From the NCBI GenBank assembly GCA_020216925.1, contig JAIWOL010000038.1, positions 1 through 18,651 of the forward strand: a DNA stretch of 18,651 nucleotides. The letters run 5' to 3'. Positions 14,085 to 18,651 of the stretch are shown piece by piece (position 1 is the first letter of the stretch; each line of letters starts with the position of its first letter). The translations under genes and the position numbers were made by a program. The notes under the pieces are model-generated. The model worked only from the letters and a program-made list of their open reading frames with translations, had not been told where the DNA came from and made no database searches. This DNA is from Thiobacillus sp. GTDB lineage: Bacteria; Pseudomonadota; Gammaproteobacteria; Burkholderiales; Thiobacillaceae.

Positions 14085-15691
14085 GCACGCGGCAGGTGTA
14101 CGCTCACCCGGCCGTGCGTGCCGCGCGGAATCTCGATATTTCCGCCATGCGCGCGCGCGATCAGCAACGCGCTGGCCAATCCCAACCCGGTGCCATGCGT
14201 CTTGGTGGTATAAAAAGGCTCGAAAAGATGCACGCGATCGGCTTCGCTGAACCCCGGGCCATGGTCGGCCAGTTCGATCCGTATGGTGTCCGTGTCCGCT
14301 TCCAGCGTCACCGTCACCGGCGGACCGGCGTGACAGGCATTTGCCGCAAGGTTGTCCAGCATCTGTTCGAGCAGCACGCTGTCGAGACAGACCAGGACGG
14401 GCTGTGCCCGCGTGCGATAGTGCAGGCAGTCTGCGAACTGGCCGCGCCGGCTCCAGCGCACCGCCCAGTCTGCCAGCCACGCATCGGCGTCGAAATCGTG
14501 CACACGGGGACGCAGGGTGCGGCCAAATTCGAGCAGCTGCCGCACGGTTTCGCTGGCGCGCGCACTGTGATGTCGGATGAGCTGCGCATCCGCGTAGGCG
14601 GGGGTCTCCGGGGGCAGTTCGCGCGCCATCAGCTGGGCTGTGTTGCTAATGACGGTCAGCGGATTGTTGATATCGTGTGCGACGCGCGCAGCCACCCGGC
14701 CAATCGCCGACAGGCGGGCCTCGTGTTCCATGCGCGCCTCGATTTCGCGCGCCTTGCCAAGCTGCGCCGTCATGCCATTGAACGCAGCAACCAGCCGACC
14801 GATCTCGTTGTCGTCTTCAGCCGCAAGCCGCACCGCAAACTCGCCGCGGCCAACCCGCTCGGTGGCCAGCGCGAGGTCGCGCAAGGGACGCAGGCGCCGC
14901 CGTAACACCCAAGCAGTAAGCGCCAACAGTACAAAACCTGCCAACGCGAGAATGGCCAGCAGTAGCCGCCGCACCTCGGCCAACGCCGCCTGCGCGGGAT
15001 TGGCCACGCGCGCAACCAGCCAGACATTGTCAGCGAGCTTGAGTTTGGTGTCCCCGGGCGGCGGGGCAGGATAAAGCTGAAGGGACTCGATATCGCCTGT
15101 CAGACGTGCGCCGAGGCGCGCCGACAACGGTTGCGCGATTTCCACCCGGGCGATTTGCAGTGTGCCGCGCCGCACAGGCTGGCTAGCCAGCAGCCAGGGT
15201 TCGCGGCCCAGCCAGACGATGCGAACACCTGTGCCGGGGGTATCGGGCAGACTCACCCCACGGGAAGCGATCCTGCGCCCCTGCGGTGTCGTCAGAGCCA
15301 ACGCGCCCAGCCGGAAGGTATCGGCAAGACGAGCCACCGCGCTTTCCGGCAACGCGCGCTCGCCCTCAAGATAAAGATGATAATAGGTACTGTTGGCCAG
15401 CTCGCTGTCGCTGGCCACCAGGCCAGCCAGGCTGTCCAGATAACGTCGTTCCTCGCCGAGCGCGGATGTGGCCTGGGTTTGCAGACGAGCCACGCGCTGC
15501 TGATGCAGCGCAGCGAACTGTCGGTCGATGAAATACTCGATGCTGAAATAAGTCACTAGACTGACGCCCGCCACGACCCCGCCCAAAAGCCAGAGCAGGG
15601 ATGCCAGCAACGAGGCTTGCCGCTGCCGCACCGGACGCGCGGTTGCGCCGGTGTCGGCAGGACGGGTAGGAGAGGCTTCCACGGAGTGCAT
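14060..15691 (-). CDS. Membrane sensor histidine kinase with HAMP domain
   Basis: A 543-residue kinase. Helix 1 lies at about 28-50, a periplasmic sensor domain at about 51-240 and helix 2 at about 243-263. A HAMP linker (RRRLRPLRDLALATERVGRG and on to about 315) follows. The dimerisation domain carries the phospho-acceptor H339 in ARVAHDINNPLTVI, then the ATP domain: N-box MLDNLAANACHAG (about 444-456), G1 DHGPGF (476-481), F-box FEPFYTTK (490-497) and G2 GTGLGLA (500-506). The H-box and split ATP domain are of the NtrB/DctB type that pairs with NtrC-like regulators, which is exactly its divergent neighbour. The ATG at 15689-15691 touches or overlaps the start of that gene; no clear ribosome site is seen, so the true start may be a few codons inside. 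The signal is unknown; by context a sulfur compound, possibly presented by the convergent binding protein. Compare TspS of Acidithiobacillus caldus. Confidence 0.9.
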   Translation of the reverse strand: MHSVEASPTRPADTGATARPVRQRQASLLASLLWLLGGVVAGVSLVTYFSIEYFIDRQFAALHQQRVARLQTQATSALGEERRYLDSLAGLVASDSELANSTYYHLYLEGERALPESAVARLADTFRLGALALTTPQGRRIASRGVSLPDTPGTGVRIVWLGREPWLLASQPVRRGTLQIARVEIAQPLSARLGARLTGDIESLQLYPAPPPGDTKLKLADNVWLVARVANPAQAALAEVRRLLLAILALAGFVLLALTAWVLRRRLRPLRDLALATERVGRGEFAVRLAAEDDNEIGRLVAAFNGMTAQLGKAREIEARMEHEARLSAIGRVAARVAHDINNPLTVISNTAQLMARELPPETPAYADAQLIRHHSARASETVRQLLEFGRTLRPRVHDFDADAWLADWAVRWSRRGQFADCLHYRTRAQPVLVCLDSVLLEQMLDNLAANACHAGPPVTVTLEADTDTIRIELADHGPGFSEADRVHLFEPFYTTKTHGTGLGLASALLIARAHGGNIEIPRGTHGRVSVHLPRAQATADGA

Positions 15692-15692
15692 G

Positions 15693-17054
15693 ATGCAAAG
15701 CTATCAATCCCGCGCAGATAAAGCCAGTCCGGAATCCGCACCGGCGGGGCGGGTGCTCATCGTCGAGGACGAGCCCGATGTCGCGCACCTGCTTGATCGC
15801 GTCATCCGCAGTTGTGGTGATTACGCCATACAGCGCTGCACCGATCCGCAGCAATTCGCCGCCTGCCTCCAAACTTTCCGCCCCGACCGCGTGTTTACCG
15901 ACCTTGCCATGCCTGGTATTGACGGCTTCGAGATCATTCGCCGCGTGCGCGCATACGACGAAAACCTGCCGGTGGTGGTTGTCAGCGCCCATGCCAGTCT
16001 GGAAAATGCCATCCAGGCGATCAAGATCGGCGCCTTCGATTTTCTCGCCAAGCCCTTCAGCACCGAAACTGTGGAAATCGTGCTTGAAAAGATCACGCGC
16101 GAGCTGGCGCTGCGTGCTCGCGCGCTTGAAGCCTGCCGGCTGGCGGCGAGCCGTGACCCGGGTCTGGCCGCGCTCATGGGCGCAAGCGCGGCCATGAGCG
16201 AGGTGCGCGAGTGGATCGCGCGCGTACGCCCCACCCGCGCCAACGTGCTGATCGAAGGCGAAACCGGCACTGGCAAGGAACTCGTCGCGCGCGCGCTGCG
16301 TCAGGGCGACAGCCCCTTCGTCGCGATCAATCTCGCCGCGCTGCCCGGTGATCTGATCGAATCGGAACTCTTCGGCCATCGCCGGGGCGCGTTTTCCGGC
16401 GCGCATACCGACCACAAGGGTCTCATCGAATCGGCGCACGGCGGCATCCTGTTCCTCGACGAAGTCAACAGCGCGCCGCCGCAGCTCCAGGCCAAACTCC
16501 TGCGGGTGCTGGAAGACAAGCGCGTGCGTCCGGTCGGCGGCAGCGCCGAGATCGCAGTCGACGTGCGTTTCATCGCGGCCACCAACCAGCCGCTGGAGCC
16601 ACTGGTTGCTGCAGGGCAATTCCGACGCGATCTTTATCACCGTCTCAAGGTACTTGGCGTAACGCTTCCGCCGCTGCGCGCGCGGCGTGAGGACATTCCG
16701 CTGTACGTGCGTGAGTTCGTGCCGCGTTACGCGCGCGCCCATGGCCGCCGCGTGCGCGAAGCCAGCGAAACGCTGATGCGCGAACTCGTCGCGCGCGACT
16801 GGCCAGGTAACGTGCGCGAACTGGAAAACTGGATCGAGCAGGCCGTGATCCTGAGCGCGGACGACGCACTCGAACTGGATCTGCCCGCGGGCGCGCCCCG
16901 GCCGCTTACAGATGCCGGCGCCGCCAACACCCTGGCCGCTGCCGAGCGACGCCATATCCTGCATATCCTCGCCGAATGCGGAGGCAACAAATCGCGCGCC
17001 GCCCGCGTGCTCGGCATCGACTACAAAACCCTGCTGCGCAAACTCCCCGCCTGA
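15693..17054 (+). CDS. Sigma-54-dependent NtrC-family response regulator
   Basis: A 453-residue three-domain activator. The receiver domain has E25/D26, phospho-acceptor D70 in VFTDLAMPG, S98 and K120. The AAA+ domain has Walker A GETGTGKE (189-196), the sigma-54 contact loop GAFSGA (232-237; the usual form is GAFTGA), Walker B ILFLDE (252-257), arginine region RRDLYHR (311-317) and WPGNVRELENW (370-380). The Fis-type HTH is AERRHILHILAECGGNKSRA through YKTLLRKL (about 417-451). GGAG (15683-15686) sits 6 bases before the ATG at 15693; the ATG at 15690 is 3 bases away and less likely. The gene ends before a dyad, a terminator and a sigma-54 promoter that drives soxXA, its likely target. Compare TspR, reported to control sox genes in Acidithiobacillus caldus. 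Confidence 0.93.
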   Translation: MQSYQSRADKASPESAPAGRVLIVEDEPDVAHLLDRVIRSCGDYAIQRCTDPQQFAACLQTFRPDRVFTDLAMPGIDGFEIIRRVRAYDENLPVVVVSAHASLENAIQAIKIGAFDFLAKPFSTETVEIVLEKITRELALRARALEACRLAASRDPGLAALMGASAAMSEVREWIARVRPTRANVLIEGETGTGKELVARALRQGDSPFVAINLAALPGDLIESELFGHRRGAFSGAHTDHKGLIESAHGGILFLDEVNSAPPQLQAKLLRVLEDKRVRPVGGSAEIAVDVRFIAATNQPLEPLVAAGQFRRDLYHRLKVLGVTLPPLRARREDIPLYVREFVPRYARAHGRRVREASETLMRELVARDWPGNVRELENWIEQAVILSADDALELDLPAGAPRPLTDAGAANTLAAAERRHILHILAECGGNKSRAARVLGIDYKTLLRKLPA

Positions 17055-17059
17055 ACCCC

Positions 17060-17084
17060 GGTCTATGGCAAAACGCCATAGACC
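17060..17084. promoter_or_regulatory. Perfect 10-bp inverted repeat, candidate enhancer (UAS) for the sigma-54 regulator
   Basis: GGTCTATGGC (17060-17069) and GCCATAGACC (17075-17084) are exact reverse complements around a 5-base AAAAC spacer. The element begins 5 bases after the regulator's stop codon. A separate, proper terminator lies 30 bases further on and no T run follows the repeat, so it is probably not a terminator. Its centre is about 104 bases before the -24 element of the soxX promoter, a normal distance for an NtrC-type binding site. Confidence 0.6.
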
Positions 17085-17114
17085 GCTCCGTGCATACTTG
17101 CATTTCGCCAGACC

Positions 17115-17138
17115 CCCGCTTTGGGCGGGTTTGTTTTT
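17115..17138 (+). terminator. Rho-independent terminator after the response regulator
   Basis: CCCGC (17115-17119) and GCGGG (17125-17129) form a stem around TTTGG, followed directly by TTTGTTTTT (17130-17138) and more T-rich sequence. It should stop regulator transcripts before soxX, so soxX would depend on its own promoter. Confidence 0.7.
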
Positions 17139-17174
17139 CTTCAATTTTTCATTGAGTTACAAAAGGCTTCAGGC

Positions 17175-17189
17175 TGGCACGTCTGATGC
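17175..17189 (+). promoter_or_regulatory. Sigma-54 (-24/-12) promoter of soxXA
   Basis: TGGCACG-TCTG-ATGC compares with the consensus TGGCACG-N4-TTGC. The invariant GG (17176-17177) and GC (17188-17189) are exactly 10 bases apart, and only one base of the core differs. Transcription would start near 17200, about 41 bases before the soxX ATG. It lies between a terminator and soxX, next to a sigma-54 activator gene. Confidence 0.75.
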
Positions 17190-17227
17190 GTATCCCCGTT
17201 TTGCCCGCTGGGCAATTGAAATCGATC

Positions 17228-17234
17228 GAGGAGA
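17228..17234 (+). promoter_or_regulatory. Strong ribosome binding site fixing the soxX start
   Basis: GAGGAGA ends 7 bases before the ATG at 17242. This supports the lipoprotein N-terminus (MRKLLSGG) as the true start rather than the ATG at 17264, which begins the downstream frame out of register. Confidence 0.7.
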
Positions 17235-17241
17235 CAACTGA

Positions 17242-17836
17242 ATGAGGAAACTGCTGTCAGGCGGTGCTGCCATCCTGCTGTTGCAGGCTTGCGCCACCCA
17301 ACCCGAGCCCCCCAAGGCTGCCGCCCTGCAACCCGCGCCGACCGTGGCTGAAGTCAAACCCAAACCCTGGCCTGCCGGCCGATGCGCTATACGATCCGAA
17401 TGCAAAGAACGGAACCATTTTTTACGTACCGACGACGGATACCGCTACCCTGAAGCAGGCCGATCATCCGCGCGACTTGTCAAAGTGGCTCACGCGCAGC
17501 CATCTGGACACGCGCGGCGTGCAGCCGCCGGTCAAGAAAAAGCTCGAAGGTCCGCTCAACGGCAACCCCGAAGAGGGCAAGAAAATCGCAATGAACACCG
17601 GTGCCGGCAACTGCTGGGCCTGCCATGCCTTACCCGGCGACGCCCAGCCCGGCAACCAGGGGCCATCGCTGATCGATTTCGCCAAGCGTGGCCTGAGCGA
17701 CGAGGAGGTGTACCAGACGATCTACGACCGCCGTTCGGTAAACCCCATGACCGCAATGCCGCCCTTCGGCGCGCTAGGCACCCTCACCGACCAGCAGGTA
17801 CGCGACATCGCCGCCTATCTGCAATCCCTGAAATAA
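17242..17836 (+). CDS. soxX: Sulfur-oxidising c-type cytochrome SoxX, with an apparent frameshift
   Basis: SoxX is the small haem subunit of SoxXA, which links thiosulfate oxidatively to the SoxYZ carrier in the periplasm. Two frames together give one normal protein of about 197 residues. The first frame (17242 to about 17367) encodes MRKLLSGGAAILLLQACATQ and then a Pro/Ala-rich linker. The second (about 17369 to the TAA at 17834-17836) encodes GLPADALYDPNAKNGTIFYV and the cytochrome domain with CWACH (124-128), GDAQPGNQGPSL and the methionine-ligand region NPMTAMPPFG (168-176), ending DIAAYLQSLK. Removing one C from the CCC at 17365-17367 joins them exactly. The N-terminus has a lipobox (L14-Q-A-C17), suggesting a membrane-anchored lipoprotein. 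As written the gene is broken; the intact domains on both sides and intact soxA suggest a base error or a very recent mutation. soxA starts 13 bases after the stop. Confidence 0.85.
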
Positions 17837-17849
17837 GCCGGAGTCGATC

Positions 17850-18651
17850 ATGAAAAAACTCAATCCGCGCCCGGGTATCCTGGCAGTCGCAGTCCTCGCC
17901 TATGCCGCCAGCGCGCTGGCAGCCGATCCCTACCGCGAATACGTATGGGATGTCACCAACAATCCACCCAGTGTCGAGGGCGACAAGAACCACACCGACA
18001 CTTATCAATACTGGAAAGACCGTTCAAAACTGCCCGCCATGAGCGGGGTCGACGAGTGGAAACTCAACTGGAAATTTCGTGATCGTCCCGGCAACGACCA
18101 GTTGCATGGCGGCGATCTGGCGCAGGAGCGAGGCGAGCTCGTCTACAGGAAACTCAACACCGGCAATGCCTTCGCCGCGTGCATGGGCGCACCTGACGGC
18201 AATCTCAAGGGGCTGCGCCTGAAATATCCGCGCTATGACGAAGACATGAAAAAAATCGTCGGCATGGAAGCCCGTATCGAATACTGCGCAAGCAAGCTTG
18301 GCAGCAAGCTGGTGAACGGCAGCTACGACAACAGTGCGGTGTCGATTTACATCGCTGCGTTCAGCAATGGCATGCCCATGGCGATCGATGTGAGCCAAGG
18401 GCCGCTCAAGGAATCGTTCGAGCGCGGTCGCAAGGCATTCAACCTCAAGGCGGGGCGGATGAACCTGGCGTGCGCAAGCTGCCACGTGCAGATGGTCGGC
18501 CGAAATCTGCGCGGGCAGACGCCGACTACCCACTTTGGCGACCTCACCCACTGGCCGACGTGGCGCGGCAAGGATGAATTGCAGTCGCTGCACGTGCGTT
18601 TTACCGAATGCGACAAGAACTCCGGGGTGCAGCCGTTGCAAATCGGCAGCC
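17850..18651 (+). CDS. soxA: Sulfur-oxidising c-type cytochrome SoxA, monohaem form (runs off the window)
   Basis: The first 267 codons of SoxA, cut by the right edge. A Sec signal peptide (residues 1-25, ending SALAA) precedes DPYREYVWDVTNNPPSVEGD. The C-terminal haem site ACASCHVQ (CxxCH at 208-212) is present, followed by PTTHFGDLTHWPTWR and the active-site cysteine C254 in VRFTECDKN. At the place of the N-terminal haem of di-haem SoxA there is no CxxCH; instead C111 (AACMG) and C146 (EYCAS) probably form the disulfide known from monohaem SoxA. SoxA catalyses attachment of thiosulfate to SoxY together with SoxX. The ATG at 17850 has GGAG 7 bases upstream. It shares the sigma-54 promoter with soxX; further sox genes probably follow outside the window. 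Confidence 0.93.
   Translation, partial: MKKLNPRPGILAVAVLAYAASALAADPYREYVWDVTNNPPSVEGDKNHTDTYQYWKDRSKLPAMSGVDEWKLNWKFRDRPGNDQLHGGDLAQERGELVYRKLNTGNAFAACMGAPDGNLKGLRLKYPRYDEDMKKIVGMEARIEYCASKLGSKLVNGSYDNSAVSIYIAAFSNGMPMAIDVSQGPLKESFERGRKAFNLKAGRMNLACASCHVQMVGRNLRGQTPTTHFGDLTHWPTWRGKDELQSLHVRFTECDKNSGVQPLQIGS

Noticed and set aside
13487..14905. 472-codon plus-strand frame spanning the end of the binding-protein gene and the kinase C-terminus
   Set aside because: It is in another frame of the binding-protein gene and then antisense to the kinase. Both real genes have clear motifs.
17055..17138. The perfect dyad at 17060-17084 as the terminator of the regulator gene
   Set aside because: No T run follows it, while a proper stem plus T run lies at 17115-17138. 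A protein-binding site is the better explanation.
15366..17144. 592-codon frame on the minus strand opposite the response regulator and the kinase N-terminus
   Set aside because: Antisense to the NtrC-type regulator, whose domains are all intact. No family features are visible in the antisense product.
17139..17174. IHF site between the dyad and the sigma-54 promoter
   Set aside because: The region is AT-rich and could bend, but no stretch matches the IHF consensus well enough to claim a site.
1..18651. CRISPR array, insertion sequence, tRNA, rRNA or phage island
   Set aside because: No regularly spaced repeats, transposase motifs, terminal inverted repeats or RNA-gene signatures were seen. 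The regions are ordinary chromosomal operons.

Overview
The window looks like chromosomal DNA of a sulfur-oxidising betaproteobacterium of the Thiobacillus / Hydrogenophilales / Sulfuricella kind. It is GC-rich throughout, and it carries soxX and soxA, which encode the cytochrome of the periplasmic thiosulfate-oxidising Sox system. The housekeeping gene set (Ppx, a fused SpmA/SpmB protein, a CobD/CbiB-family protein, RlhA, and YceI with cytochrome b561) also fits that group. This placement is inference from gene content, not a phylogeny. I saw no rRNA, tRNA, CRISPR array, insertion sequence or phage gene.

Layout. Positions 1-730 hold the C-terminal end of a DUF1223 protein and a cupin-like gene whose frame is broken. 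From 715 to 4907, on the minus strand, a tight operon runs GyrI-like membrane protein, CobD/CbiB-family protein, fused SpmA-SpmB membrane protein, exopolyphosphatase. A divergent promoter region at about 4908-5016 separates it from a secreted zinc MBL-fold hydrolase (5017-5976). From 5993 to 7967, on the minus strand, lie a DUF302 protein and an overlapping crcB/fluC - DUF190 - TauE/SafE transporter operon. A ModE-type HTH regulator (8049-8402, plus) stands opposite DUF302. rlhA (23S rRNA hydroxylase) fills 8558-10501 on minus. A redox/envelope operon follows on minus from 12526 down to 10581: small Cys-containing ORF, cytochrome b561, and two YceI proteins. A DCC-family thiol-disulfide protein (12663-13049) is divergent from it.

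The most interesting part is 13131-18651. A Tat-exported, PstS-like binding protein with unusual cysteines in its ligand loops converges on a membrane histidine kinase. The kinase sits head to head, with touching or overlapping start codons, with an NtrC-type sigma-54 response regulator. After the regulator come a perfect 10-bp inverted repeat, a Rho-independent terminator, a good -24/-12 sigma-54 promoter, and then soxX and soxA. I read this as a complete control circuit: a periplasmic sensor (perhaps the binding protein plus the kinase) activates the regulator, which binds the dyad about 100 bp upstream and opens the sigma-54 promoter of soxXA. From memory, a sigma-54-dependent two-component system (TspS-TspR) controlling sox genes has been described in Acidithiobacillus caldus and noted beside sox genes in other chemolithotrophs. 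The regulator pair may therefore be a relative of a known system, while the binding protein would be an added component.

soxX as given contains an apparent one-base frameshift in a short C run. The cupin gene shows two apparent frame changes. These may be genuine decay or base-level errors in the sequence.
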